DNA of 64,000 bases from Lunularia cruciata (Eukaryota; Streptophyta; Marchantiopsida; Lunulariales; Lunulariaceae): the NCBI GenBank assembly GCA_948567375.1, contig OX419760.1:15562001-15626000 (forward strand), given 5' to 3'. The translations under genes were made by a program, and so were the position numbers. Shown here piece after piece: positions 11,544 to 21,680 of this stretch. The notes beneath the pieces are model-generated. The model saw only the letters and a list, made by a program, of their open reading frames with translations, was not told where the DNA came from and ran no database searches. Each line of letters starts with the position of its first letter. The stretch's first letter is position 1.

Positions 11544-12600
11544 CTACCTTCTATGGTACATCTTCAACTTATCATGGTTAATCCTATCAAAGTGTCTTCC
11601 TCCTAACTCCTTGAGATCATAGGTGTAGTTTCCCCACACCTTCTCTACTATGAAAGGTCCAAAGTACTTAGGCAAAAACTTCTTTTGCACTCTCTTGAAT
11701 CGAATGGAATCAAACAACATTACCCAATCACCTTCTTTGAAAGTCTCCACCTTCTTCTTGCCTTGCCTCTTGTCATAGCTCTCCTTTTGTTTCCTTTGGG
11801 CTTGCTCCACTCAAACCATAGCAACTGCTCTTGCCTCTTCCAACTCCATGAGTTGATCCTTCCTTGACTTCTCTGCATCACCTCCTTGTGCTTTCTTCAA
11901 TCTCCTATGAATGCTTTGGAAGGTAGGAAGATCAAAGTGAATAGGTAAGGTAGACTTAATAACTTACACCAATTGAAATGGAGAATATCTGGTTGAAGTC
12001 TTCATGGTTGTCCTATAATCCCACAAAACTGCATGAATCCTCTTGTCCCAATGATGTTTAACCCCTTCCATTTCTGCATCTTTGGCCAACATCATGCACA
12101 AGGTCTGATTGGTTCTCTCTACCAAGCCATTGGAATTTGGCTTATAGGATGTAGTTCATATATGGGTGATAGAGAAATGTCGTAGCATGGTTGTAGTAAT
12201 GCTTCATGTAAACTCTCCTCCTCTATCAGAAACCAACTCCAAAGGGCATCCAAACCTAGTGATAATGCGTTCATAAAGAAATCTACCCACTTCATCTTCA
12301 TTCTTGTCCCTCAATGGTCTAGCCTCAACCCACTTGGTAAGGTAATCAGTAACTACCACAATGTACCGATTGTTCCTTGGGGTTCTATTGAGAAGACCTA
12401 CAAAATCAATTCCCCACTTCTCAAAAGGTCCTAGCAATGGAATTGATCTAAGTGGTGGAGTGGATGTAGACTTTCTAGCAAAAGCTTGACAAACATGACA
12501 AGTTTTGCAATAATCAAGACAATCCTTGAAAATCCTCTCCAATGGTGACTTGCATCTAGAATCTTGAAAGCAGTCCCTTTCCTGCAAAGTGTCCTCCACA
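11544..12600 (-). pseudogene. pol: AthL-3 integrase, broken
   Basis: DDE integrase of the gypsy element. On the minus strand, 12599-12204 reads the zinc-finger Cys pair (CKTCHVC), the first catalytic Asp in GIDFVG and the second in SDRGGEF, then hits a stop. The region with the catalytic Glu (family VERTNQT) follows at about 12130-12090 without a long frame. The C-terminal part (11810-11544) reads SYDKRQGKKKVETFKEGDWV and ends NHDKLKMYHRR. I see no chromodomain, which fits the Athila/Tat side of the family. A frameshift near 12590 separates it from RNase H. Confidence 0.85.
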
Positions 12601-12660
12601 TACTAAACCTTCATGAAACTCCTTTTAGAGTAGCATAGACTCTTCCTTACCCACTACTCT

Positions 12661-12912
12661 TCAAAGTAGACTATCTGGTCCTTGGTGAAAAAGAATATCC
12701 TCCACCATTGTGTAAGGTCTAGATCTTGCTGCAAGGGCCTTCCTCTCCCTAGCATGCATTCCTTTTGGATAGTTACCTCTTGTCACAAAATCCAAAATCT
12801 CCTTGTACTCCATTGGAACCTCTTGAGTGATTGAGATTGTCATGAGCTCCTCATCCGGGAAGGAATCATCCATTGGCTCATCTCCATCATGATCATAGGC
12901 TCTTGATAACAA
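12661..12912 (-). pseudogene. pol: AthL-3 RNase H/integrase linker
   Basis: Continuation of pol after an in-frame TGA at 12931-12933 (Ser in AthL-4). Reads LLSRAYDHDGDEPMDD and then EFLD-type linker up to HQGPDSLL. Acidic connector between RNase H and the integrase zinc finger. Confidence 0.7.
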
Positions 12913-12933
12913 ATCAACATTTGCATGTTTCTT

Positions 12934-14043
12934 TCATGGCCTATCCTCAATGGTGTAGTCATACTCAGATAAGAGTATCATCCACCTTGCTAGTCTCCCT
13001 TCAACATTAGGCTTGTTGAAGATGTACTTTAAAGCCTTGTGATCAGTGACAATGGTGGCTTTCCCTCCAATCAAGTAGTGTCTAAACTTCTTGAGACCAA
13101 AGATCACTGCCAACCCTTCTCTCTCCGTGAGAGAGTAGTTCTTCTCTGCTGAAACCATCTGCCTACTAGCATAAGCTATTGGATGATCATGCCCATCTTG
13201 GTCTAATTGACTAAGAGTGCATCCTATAGCTACATTAGAAGCATCAGTATAGAGAATGAAAGGCTTACTCCAATCAGGTTCAGCAAGAATTGGAGCTACA
13301 ACAAGGGATTGCTTGAGCTCCTCAAAAGCTTTGAGAGCCTCCTTGTCCTCCAAAATCACCATGTAATCTACACCCTTCTTCATGTAGATGGTCAATGCAT
13401 AAGCCTTGTTGGAAAATGAGAAGATGAACCTCCTATAGTATCCAACCATCCCCAAGAATTGGCGTAACTTTGTCAAACTTGAAGGGAATGGAAGGTATGA
13501 GATTTTCCTCACCTTCTTAGGATCAACTGCTATTCCATCCTTGGAGATGATGTGCTCCAAAAGTAGACCTTCTTCACATCCAAAAATGCACTTCTTTGGG
13601 TTGAGTGATGCATTTGCCTCATCCAAGTATTGCAAGACTTTGATAAGGTTCTCAAAGTGCTCTTCCTTGCTCCCATAGACACAAAAGTCATCAATGAAGT
13701 CTCTCACAAATTTCCCAATGAAAGGTTCAAATACCTTGTTCATGAACCGTTGGAATGTGGCTGGAGCATTGCAAAGCCCAAAAGGCATGACCTTGAAAGC
13801 GTAAGTTCCCCAAGGTGTGGTGAACGTGGTGAGTTGTTGATGCTCTGGTGCAATCTTGATTTGGTTGTATCCACTATAACCATCTCCAAAACTGTACCTC
13901 TCATGACTTGCAACCTCCTCCAAGATCTCATCAATGAATGGCAATGGGTAGTAGTCCTTCTTGGTAACAGCATTGAGCTTCTTGTAATCCACACATACCC
14001 GAAGCTTGCCATTCTTTTTCTTCACAATGACAATTGGAGACAC
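12934..14043 (-). pseudogene. pol: AthL-3 reverse transcriptase and RNase H
   Basis: The longest intact stretch of pol, about 369 codons. RT palm motifs in order: LRVCVDYKKLNAVTKKDYYP, FGDGYSGYNQI, MPFGLCNAPATFQ, and the catalytic box DFIDDFCVYG with both Asp kept. The thumb has FLGMVGYYRRF. RNase H follows with FILYTDASN and the TDHKALKY motif, ending at EYDYTIEDRP before a stop. The sequence style (FIDDF, LCNAPATFQRFM) is that of the Athila/Tat branch. An in-frame TAA at 14044-14046 separates it from the upstream frame; AthL-4 has Glu there. Confidence 0.93.
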
Positions 14044-14046
14044 CCA

Positions 14047-15363
14047 TTATGAATTCTCCACCTCAAAGATAAATCCAGCCTCCTTGAGCTTATCAATCTC
14101 CTCCTTCACAACCAAAGATATTGGTGGGCTAATGCGACGTTGATTTTGGCGGATTGGTCTTGCATGTGACTCCACCTCTATCTTGTGCTCCTCCAAGGTG
14201 ACTTCCTTCAAATCCTTGTAACTAAAAGCAAACACATGGATGAACTTGCGGAAAATCTCCTCAAATCTCACCTTCTCCTCCTTGGTAACATTTGGACCAT
14301 ACTTGAGGGTAGATAACCTGCTCTCTACCTCCTCAAGTGTCAATAGTGATTTATCTGGGTCCTTCAAAACCTCTAGCTTAGGTGCAAAATCCACATCACA
14401 CAAAGGATACACATTTGAATCAGATTCAGATTCATCCTCCTCCGTGGAAGTCTCCTCTTCCATGCTTGTGTCCACACCTAAAGCTCCTTCTTCAGAATCT
14501 GATTCCCAATAATCAGAAGATGGTGTATCTGAATGTGAAGTGTTGGTGGTGTTAGTCATAGGAATTGTGACTCTATGGTTTGATGACCCAATCCTCAAGT
14601 ACCCTTTGTGCCATCGATCATTTGTGCGTGCTGCTCTCAACCATGGCCTCCCAAGAAGTAAGTCATAGCTTGAATCCTTCAAGACTTGGAAGATCATGAG
14701 ATTTTGAACTCCCATAACTGAAACTACCACTTTATCCATCACCCCTAATGGTCAAACTTGTTGCTTGTTTGCCATGCTCACCACAAATGTTGAAGGTCTT
14801 GAGTGTATCATACCCACCTTCTTCATCAACCTTTCTGACATGGCATTCATTGCTGATCCTCCATCAACCAATGCATCCTTGATGTTGTGACCATTCACTC
14901 TCACATCAATCTTGGAGGAATATTCACAAGCCTCCCATGGTGCTGGCTTGGCATCCACCACCCCCATTGATACCGGAACTTTTGCCTTCTTCTTCCTCTT
15001 GCTCCTTGTAGAACTCAAACCACCTCTAAGCTCCTTTCTCAAGGTAGGGTTCAAAGCAATTGATTGGCCCACTGTGATGTTAGCCTTGTGACTACCAACA
15101 TCCTCCAACACATTGTAGTTCCATTGTTGCTTTGAAATCAAGAAATCCTCCATCCCCAACTTCTTCCTTGGAGTCTTTGTTGTTGATGGTGTTGAGATGC
15201 GAGTGCTCCTAGTAGACATAGGAGTATCCTTGCTTGAAGTAAATCCTTGAGAAGAGTGAACATCCTCTACAAAACAAGCTCTCTTCTTCTCTTGTGCCAA
15301 AAGCTCCAAATTAAGACCCTTGGAGTTTGAGCACTCTCCCTTCTCATACTTGCTCTCAACCAC
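14047..15363 (-). pseudogene. pro: AthL-3 protease and linker to RT
   Basis: Two stretches in the same gag-pol direction, separated by a TGA at 14749-14751 (Gln in AthL-4). The first (15363-14752) holds a Ser/Thr-rich N-part, a basic patch (RSKRKKKAKV) and the retropepsin core DALVDGGSAMNAMS, where the catalytic Asp is present in a DGG context as in other Tat-type elements. The second (14742-14047) has LLLGRPWLR, the flap-side motif of the protease, then an acidic Ser-rich segment and the start of RT (ISPPISLVVKEEIDKLKEA). Confidence 0.88.
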
Positions 15364-15374
15364 ATCTATGGATG

Positions 15375-16367
15375 CTATTCCCTTACCTTTGTTGGATTAG
15401 GAGCCACTTGGGTTTCACTACCTCCCTTTTTCCCTCTATTGGCTCCCTCATAACCCCTTCCTCCATGGTAAGTGGAATTTGGGCAATTCCTTTGGATATG
15501 GCCTCTTCCTCCACAACCAAAAAAATTTCTATCATTGAAATTGTTGGCTGGTTGGCCTCCTCTATATGGATAGTTTCCATAACTCCTAGGCCCTCTCCCT
15601 ACATTCTGATCCACCTCTCTCTTCTCCCATAGTTGCACCACATTGATCTTGAGATCCGCAAGTTGTTCTGTGATGGTTTGGAGTGGATCTTTTGGTGGAA
15701 GTGCAAGAACTGGAGCTACTACTACTTGTGGTGCAACCCTTGTCACCAAAGTATCAGAAGTTTCACCATACTTGTAGCCTTGAGGAGGATGCACAACCTC
15801 TTTCACCACCAAATCACTCTCATCTCCTTCCAAACTCTCCTCCATACGAATTGCAATCTTGATAGCTTCAACCTTGGAAGAAGGTTTCTCATATCTCACC
15901 TTGCTTCTAATTTGTGGTCTCAACCGTCCCACAAAATTCTTGGTGAGCATGGCCCCTATGCCAATCATTGTAGTCTCCACATCATCCACACCCTTCCTCA
16001 ACACTATGCAAAATCTAGACTCCAACTTTTCCACTCTTTCCACATAGACTCTCACTTTCTCTCCATCTCCTTGCTTGAGAAATGTAACCTCACTCATCAA
16101 TCTCTCATGACTCTCATCAGGAAGAAAGTTCTCAATGAGTGCTGAAGTCAAAGTCTCCCAAGACTCCTCTTCCCCATCTCTCCTCTCTCTCTTTTGGTAT
16201 TCTGACTCATACCATGTAAGTGCTGCATCCTCAAAGAAATCTGGTAATAATGAGGCCCACTCATTCTTCCTCCTCTCATTGTTTCCTATGCAAGCTCTCT
16301 TGAAGTCTCTCACAAAGGCCTCCACATCTTCTCCATCCTTGCCAAAGAAAACTGGAAGTTTCCCCAT
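15375..16367 (-). pseudogene. gag: AthL-3 Gag
   Basis: About 330 residues. The capsid domain runs from FVRDFKRACIG through AALTWYESEYQKRE, TSALIENFLPDESH and FLKQGDGEKVRVYVERV, the usual plant retrotransposon gag pattern. A glycine-rich tail holds a zinc knuckle that reads FFGCGGRGHIQRNC: the last C, H and C are there but the first Cys is Phe. All other copies here share this first-position loss, so it is a family feature. A one-base difference near 15385 from AthL-4 shifts the frame and ends the ORF before protease; in AthL-4 gag and protease run on. Confidence 0.9.
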
Positions 16368-16601
16368 CTTAACCTCTCACTATCTTTCTTTCTCTCCATT
16401 TTCTTTTTCTCTTTTCTTTTCTCTCACTCTATTACTAATAGAATATATACATGACTAACACCATCTGAGAATAATCCACCCTAGGGAACACAAAAGGTTC
16501 AGGTTGCTCCAAGATTTCTATAGCAATATCAAATCCTAGAGTGCATATTAATCTAACTCTCATGGATAGTTTATCCATAAGTTGAAAGATTATCTCCATC
16601 A

Positions 16602-17075
16602 CTAATCTTGAGAACTAGCTGATGAAGGTGGTAGTATTTTTGTAGCTGTACTAAGACTCTCTCCAATATCCTTCACCAAAGTCTTCCAAAGTACTTTTAC
16701 TCCACTACACTCATGTCCTTTTGGAAGTCCTTCCACTCCACAAACCTCACACAACTCCTTGGTCTTAGATCTTCTCCCTCCTAATCTTGGTGAAGAAGGT
16801 CCAACATGCAAACCCAAGTCAAGTATGCCTCTCCTTTCCCTCAATCTCTTGCTCTCAAAGGTCAATGGACATGAACTTGCCTTATGTCCCTTCTCTCCAC
16901 ACAGAAAGCACTTAGACTCACTCTTTCCTCCAAGTGGTGTAGGTTTTTGGATCCTCTCAATACTCTCTTCAAATTCTATTGTAAACTCTCTTTTCCTCAA
17001 ATCCACCCCTACAATCACCTCAAACCCTTGAGGAACCTTGCATAATCTCAATTTCCACTCTTGATGTCCCTCCAT
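16602..17075 (-). CDS. CCHC-knuckle protein upstream of gag in AthL-3
   Basis: 157 codons, intact, between leader and gag on the same strand. It has a classical CCHC knuckle (CFLCGEKGHKASSC, about residues 55-68) and a second Cys/His cluster (CEVCGVEGLPKGHEC, about 110-124). No capsid-like helices are evident. Versions occur at 6731 (+), 24329 (+), 60075 (+) and, badly decayed, at 55780-56240 (-). An extra small nucleic-acid-binding ORF in front of gag is not standard for gypsy elements. It could be an RNA chaperone or packaging factor, or a split-off part of an ancestral gag; function unknown. Confidence 0.65.
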   Translation of the reverse strand: MEGHQEWKLRLCKVPQGFEVIVGVDLRKREFTIEFEESIERIQKPTPLGGKSESKCFLCGEKGHKASSCPLTFESKRLRERRGILDLGLHVGPSSPRLGGRRSKTKELCEVCGVEGLPKGHECSGVKVLWKTLVKDIGESLSTATKILPPSSASSQD

Positions 17076-17456
17076 GTTCCCAAGATGAATCTAAACACTC
17101 AAACATGCTTTTTGTTGATTTCAAACTCCTTATGCATGAGATCTCCACTCTGCAGAATTTACTCTTCCTCACAATGCCACTCAAATAGCCCAACCTGCAT
17201 GTCACAATCCTCTCAAATTTTGCACACTTAATCTTAATTTTAGGATTTCTCTCTCCGCAAAATTTCAGATGTTTTCATTTAGCCATTTGGCCTAGACACC
17301 TTTCTATTCAGCACACAATTTTCAGATTTGGTCTGAAAACCACCCCCCTTACTTCAAAAACTTATAACGCCCTACAAAAAACCGATCTCTCTCTGATTTT
17401 TGTGGCAGCAGGTAAGATACAATGCAATTAATTTGCTTGGAAATTTTCAGCACAAT

Positions 17457-17956
17457 TCACTGAAAATTGAAGAAATGGTAGACTCTGTACAATTTTCCAG
17501 AGAGCATGCAGTTGCGGGAGCACTTTACCCTATCAACTTTCAAAAATTCTAGACCAGTGCGCATAGTAGCTCTCATAATTATTTCAAGTGTGCTAACTGA
17601 AAGATAACCCAAGCTATCATGTGTAGAAATTTCAAGTCCAGATCTCAAACTTGAGATTTTGCACAAAATCACCTTAATCCCCAAAATCTGCAATCCACCT
17701 CACACAATCTCTCCAATTCCTCTCATGTGTACAAGATGTACAAAATCACCTCAAAGACATCATAATGAACTACAGGGTATACAAATAGATCTTGGTTCTC
17801 TAACATAAGTTCAGCACTCTCCTCTCCTAATGTTCTCTCCAAGAGAGCTCTCATAGTCTCCTTCTGCCTAATGTAGAATTGAACACGGAACAGTATCTTG
17901 CCTTCTAGAGAGGTCCCGACAACGGAACCAAAAATGTGAGCCGGCCTGTCTCTCAC
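17457..17956 (-). CDS. Two small leader ORFs in AthL-3, unknown
   Basis: Two 77-78-codon frames on the minus strand, 17723-17956 and 17457-17693. The first starts inside the LTR end and crosses the primer site. Both have recognisable counterparts in the other AthL copies, but there is no known domain. They may be upstream ORFs in a long leader and not protein genes. Confidence 0.35.
17914..17930 (-). other. Primer-binding site, AthL-3
   Basis: On the minus strand TGGTTCCGTTGTCGGGA, four bases inside the 5' LTR. It matches the tRNA-Asp type (TGGCGCCGTTGCCGGGG) with a few changes. Confidence 0.75.
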
Positions 17957-18608
17957 TCAGGATGAACCTCTGATGGCTATTATGGTAGCGCACCATGGAC
18001 TAAGAAGGCAAGGAACCCGAACTCCATCATACTCCTCCAAGGCTAACACTCCAAGACTCAAGACATTGCTCACTAGAGAACTCAATGAGAGTGAGAGATA
18101 GTTGCAAATGAAAGGATGATGAGTACCTCCTCACCCCTTGTTTATATACTTGTGAAATAGTTACGTACCGCAGTAACTCAAGTTACTAGACTAAAAGTCA
18201 AGTAAAGTCAAAAAGTAGAAAGGAATATCCATTCACATGGGCATATTCCCCTAAGCATGTGGTCTTATCTTGACCCAACCACTAAGTCAAGGATTCCTTC
18301 ACACGGGCTATCCTTGGACTATAGAAGAATCCAAAACAAAAAGGCTTGCGGGCCCAAGAGTTCTCAACTCTTTCCTCAAAGCCAAACACCTAGGAATAAT
18401 ACCAAGTCAACACACTAAAATCCAAAATAGTGGTGCTCATCTTTTCTACTTCTTCTAAAGTAAAGTCTCCTCTATCTTAGCTATGACTAACTTTAGCTAA
18501 CCATGACTAATATAGAACCATCCTTTATCTCTAAATAATATCTCTTAAGTACTTGTAATACCAAGCTAAATATCACAATACCACACACATGCCCAAATGG
18601 GTGTTACA
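17935..18608 (-). repeat. AthL-3 5' LTR
   Basis: 674 bp, plus-strand reading TGTGAGCCGGCC to GGGTGTTACA. Nearly identical to 10806-11495. The main differences are loss of about 16 bases after GTTACGTACC near 18169 and a 4-base duplication in GAGAGTGAGAG near 18090. Confidence 0.93.
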
Positions 18609-19349
18609 GGACAGGGGTAGAGGAGAAACCATCAAAGGATAGATAGGATTTGCTGCAGCAGGAGAATTCTTGATGTGGGTTTGGCAGAATAGAGAGTTAT
18701 CATGTTGTGAAATATTGTTAGAACTTATTTGTGCTTGGTTATATTCTTTCCTGCTTGAGCAGTTGTAGAAGCTCAGGTGTTTCATTGTATAGTTTGGAAC
18801 TGTTTGGCTTCTCCAAGTGTGTTTACAAATTGCAAAGCTTGCCATTGTGGTGAACACTATGTGGTCCTTGGTGAGTGAATCCATCCATTCTATCCTATAA
18901 AAAGTGTTAGGGGAAGAGGACTCCATTTTTGGAGCTACCAATCCAACTTATGCAAATGGATCAAGTCACTGATTTGGTTGCATGGATTTGAGTTTGGCTG
19001 TACAATTTGTGGCCAGTTCTATAGTTCCAACCAAGCCTAGTTCTACAAACTCTACCAGGCCAGAAAATGATAAACCCAATAATAATAGACCATGAACCTT
19101 AGCTAGTGAGTGATACATGAAGGACATTAGTAATCCAAGAAACTCAACACAAATAGTCATTGAGAAGAGTCTACATCCAAGATCAACCATAGGCAAGTTG
19201 CTCCAGAAAAAAGGCTAATGCTATCAGATCTAAGAGTAGAGCCAGCGTCAAATTGCCGGAAAGCTTCCGAGTCACTGACAACTAAGGCAGCCCAAGTGCA
19301 AGCAGCCAGGTGCCCGGTGCATTCTTGAGACCATACAATCCCCATGACA
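18609..19349 (+). repeat. Repeat R, copy 2, right part
   Basis: Continuation of R after AthL-3; it starts with the GGAC duplication. It aligns with the right part of R copy 1 and ends at the same CCCCATGACA (19340-19349). The bases beyond belong to gypsy H, inside the DVFP motif that precedes its RT, so R is an insertion in H. Confidence 0.65.
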
Positions 19350-19470
19350 CCGGAAACACATCTGCAAACTCCTGAACTATCTGATCAACCATTGCTTGAT
19401 GAGGCTCTTGACCCTCCTTAGGTTGTCCTTATGCAATTGGCTTGATTTACACCGTGAAAACAAACTTATC

Positions 19471-19650
19471 TTCCTCCAAAGCTTGCTCTATGGCTACTTC
19501 ACTAACAAAATTCCCATCTAGGGACTCATCTCTCTTCAAAGCTTGCTCCATGGCTACCTTCTTGGTAAACTTCTCATCTTGGGACTCACCTTCCTTCAAG
19601 GCTTGCTCTATGGCTACCTTCTCAACAAACTTCCCATCTTGAGACTGGCT
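19471..19650 (-). repeat. Three 60-bp tandem repeats in the H linker
   Basis: Three units of 60 bp starting at 19471, 19531 and 19591. On the minus strand they encode a 20-residue repeat of the type QALK-GESQDEKFTKKVAME, in frame over 74 codons (19447-19671). Lies between protease and RT of element H. Confidence 0.85.
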
Positions 19651-19659
19651 ATTCTTAGG

Positions 19660-21250
19660 TGTCTTACTCAAAGGTACCAGACAACCTAATCAGAAATTCC
19701 TACTATGGTGTTGTACTTGAATTTGTCATCAGGTCCAATCAAATTGAACCTTATGATATTCAAGCCAAGGTAGTCATAGAATGATATCATAATGTAGAGG
19801 TACCACTACAAACCTCATACACTCCAAATACTCCTTCACAATATTAAAGGTAACAAGATTTGAGGTACGGAATGCAAAATCCTTTTTACCATCCGCCATC
19901 ATCAATCTACTTCCAATTATTGGCTTGATAGGAATACCAATTTATTTTCTACCTATATAGACATACAATTCTTTGAACAAATCAACCAAAATCCTACAAC
20001 CTTGATTAGATATCATACCTTGCAAGTGATGCAAACTTGCATAGGTCAAGCCTTCAATCCATCAAAACTAATCAAGCTCCTAGTAGGCGGCTCACAATCT
20101 CTTGTTGGGATTCCTTATTTCCTTGATCATTTTTCTCTACAAACTCCATCTAGGTGACTTGTCAAGATCATCCATTCTTAAGTGGACATTCAACAATGCA
20201 ATGTCCCAATTGGCAACCATAAAAACAACCACCATTTTGTTGTAGTTTTTCTCTATCTATAGTGCCAAGTGGTCTCCGTTGAATAGCATCAATCTCCATT
20301 GGTGTTGGCTCTTCCACCTGTGTGTAATGCATCGGTAGATTTTATTGAGGTGGAGGTCAAGACAAAGTTGTTGCAACCAAGGAATCAAAACATGTGGCCA
20401 ACTGCATGGTTTCCTTTAAGTGTTGTGGCTTTTCCATGGTTACCTCTAATTTGCTTCTTGACTTCAAGCCTCTCACAAATTGATCTAGAGCTTCACCTTC
20501 CAATATATCTAGAGTTTGCATGATGGTGTTCTGGAATTGTGTGATGTAACTTCTTATAGAGCCAATCTATTTTCAACTTTGCCAATCTATCCCATGTAGC
20601 TCATGTGGCATTTATAGCTTGGAATCTACTAATTACTGCACTCTTGAATTTTCCCACATCAAGATTGGTGCAACAATTTGTCATTCAACTTGCTCTACTT
20701 AAAATTGTCACCATAGCTTTGCTACTCCATCCAATTGGCTAGAGGCCAAAAGAATCTAGTTTTGCTCATCTTGAATATTGGTAGTTTCAAAATAACATTC
20801 ACAATCAAACACAAAAATTCTCCACTACTCTCAGGAGATTCTTGCCTTTGAATACCTTGGATTTAGGAAATTGGATTTGATCTTCTCCTTCTCAAATTGC
20901 TACCTTCTCTACATAGATATCATGCTCTTGTCATTGATGATCTCATTCATCTAACAATCAAGTAAGGTGCTTGATTTGTTGTTGTATAGCAATGATAACC
21001 TTGGGTATTGCCGCTATGGTTGCTACTCTATCACACCACTCCTAATCTATCTAATTTATTAACACATAAAAGCTGCACGTCCACAATTCTCTATATGTTA
21101 CATCGGACGCACCAAGGGTTCTTTAGATAAAGTGATCATGTACAAAAAATCTTGTCTAAAACATGAAGTGATGGATTGTGTGAAATGATGCTTGGGTAGT
21201 ACTTGGACACAAAAATCCCAATGGTTTGATGGAAGTGGATTTGGTGATCC
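19660..21250 (-). pseudogene. gag: Element H Gag and protease remnant
   Basis: Decayed coding sequence on the minus strand. Gag pieces can be read around 20300-20900 (YITQFQNTIMQTLDILEGEALDQ split in frames, then LEVTMEKPQHLKETMQLAT). A zinc knuckle follows at about 20178-20235 (GCFYGCQLGHCIVEC), with spacing altered by one residue before the second Cys. Protease-like sequence occupies 19700-20050 (ILVDLFKEL, then an MADGKK region). No frame is open through. Confidence 0.65.
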
Positions 21251-21271
21251 ATAAATTCCATCCATCCCATT

Positions 21272-21287
21272 CCTACTTTGATACCAA
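21272..21287 (-). other. Primer-binding site, element H
   Basis: On the minus strand TTGGTATCAAAGTAGG directly after the LTR end (TTTTACA). Initiator tRNA-Met type. Confidence 0.75.
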
Positions 21288-21390
21288 TGTAAAAGACCAA
21301 GACCAAGGAGAGAAATAAGAGAATGGAAGCTCATATTGGGACACTTGAATGAGAGAAACTTTGAATGCCTAGCATGAACTTTGGCTTTGG

Positions 21391-21398
21391 TATTTATA
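21391..21398 (-). promoter_or_regulatory. TATA box in the H LTR
   Basis: Minus strand TATAAATA (CTCTATAAATACC). It lies about 100 bases before the LTR end and about 20 bases downstream of the nearest GAA/TTC box, as expected for a core promoter. Confidence 0.65.
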
Positions 21399-21419
21399 GA
21401 GAGCATACAAGGCTCTTGA

Positions 21420-21596
21420 GAAGCTTCTCAAGAAGCTTCCTTGAGTTGCTTTCTTGGAGTGCAAGCCAAGTTTATTGGAAGCTTCTCTAGAAGCTACCTA
21501 CTTGGGGCATGCAAGCTAAATTAGTTAGAAGCTTCTAGAAGCATCCTTCTAGAAGTTACCTACTTGAGGTGCAAGCTAAGCTAGTCGAGAAGCTTC
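21420..21596 (-). promoter_or_regulatory. Heat-shock-element-like cluster in the H LTR
   Basis: Repeated GAAgcTTC palindromes. The best is 21528-21540, GAAgcTTCtaGAA, a perfect three-unit nGAAnnTTCnnGAA site, followed by TTCtaGAA at 21547-21554. Paired sites with 4-base gaps lie at 21420-21439 and 21478-21492, and one at 21589-21596. All are upstream of the TATA box in the sense of transcription. Heat-shock factors bind such arrays; heat-activated plant retrotransposons such as ONSEN carry them in the LTR. Whether this one responds is inference. Confidence 0.65.
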
Positions 21597-21680
21597 CCAA
21601 AAAGCTTCCTAAATACTTTTGGAATATTCTAGGCTAATTTGGCCTATTTGCTACTTTGTTAGCCCTAACTAACTTCAACA

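Larger units (their letters stand above)
10806..18608 (-). mobile_element. AthL-3, Athila/Tat-like gypsy with both LTRs
   Basis: 7.8-kb Ty3/gypsy retrotransposon on the minus strand, the only one here with both LTRs. GGAC stands immediately outside each LTR (10802-10805 and 18609-18612): a 4-bp target duplication within repeat R. The two LTRs look almost identical by eye apart from a 16-17-bp deletion and a few substitutions, so this is one of the younger insertions. Order on the minus strand: LTR, tRNA-Asp-like primer site, leader ORFs, CCHC ORF, gag, protease, RT, RNase H, integrase, LTR. Broken by at least four stops or frameshifts in gag-pol, so not autonomous. Confidence 0.93.
19350..21680 (-). 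mobile_element. Gypsy element H, 5' part (LTR, gag, protease)
   Basis: Old Ty3/gypsy element on the minus strand. From right to left: LTR 21288-21680, tRNA-Met-type primer site, gag, protease and the protease-RT linker, then cut by repeat R at the EFADVFP motif (about 19350-19385). RT, integrase and the other LTR are not in the window. Riddled with stops. The gag style (DQFVRGLKS...KETMQLATCFDSL) is that of chromoviruses. Confidence 0.75.
21288..21680 (-). repeat. Element H 5' LTR
   Basis: About 393 bp. The plus strand starts TGTAAAAGACC; the far end is set at AACTTCAACA because the gag of element K stops reading there, so that limit is tentative. It contains a TATA box and an upstream cluster of GAA/TTC boxes, described separately. 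Confidence 0.65.

Noticed and set aside
13630..14052. Plus-strand 140-codon frame opposite AthL-3 RT
   Set aside because: Antisense shadow of RT, which has all its motifs on the minus strand. The same shadow reappears opposite RT at 52826-53119.
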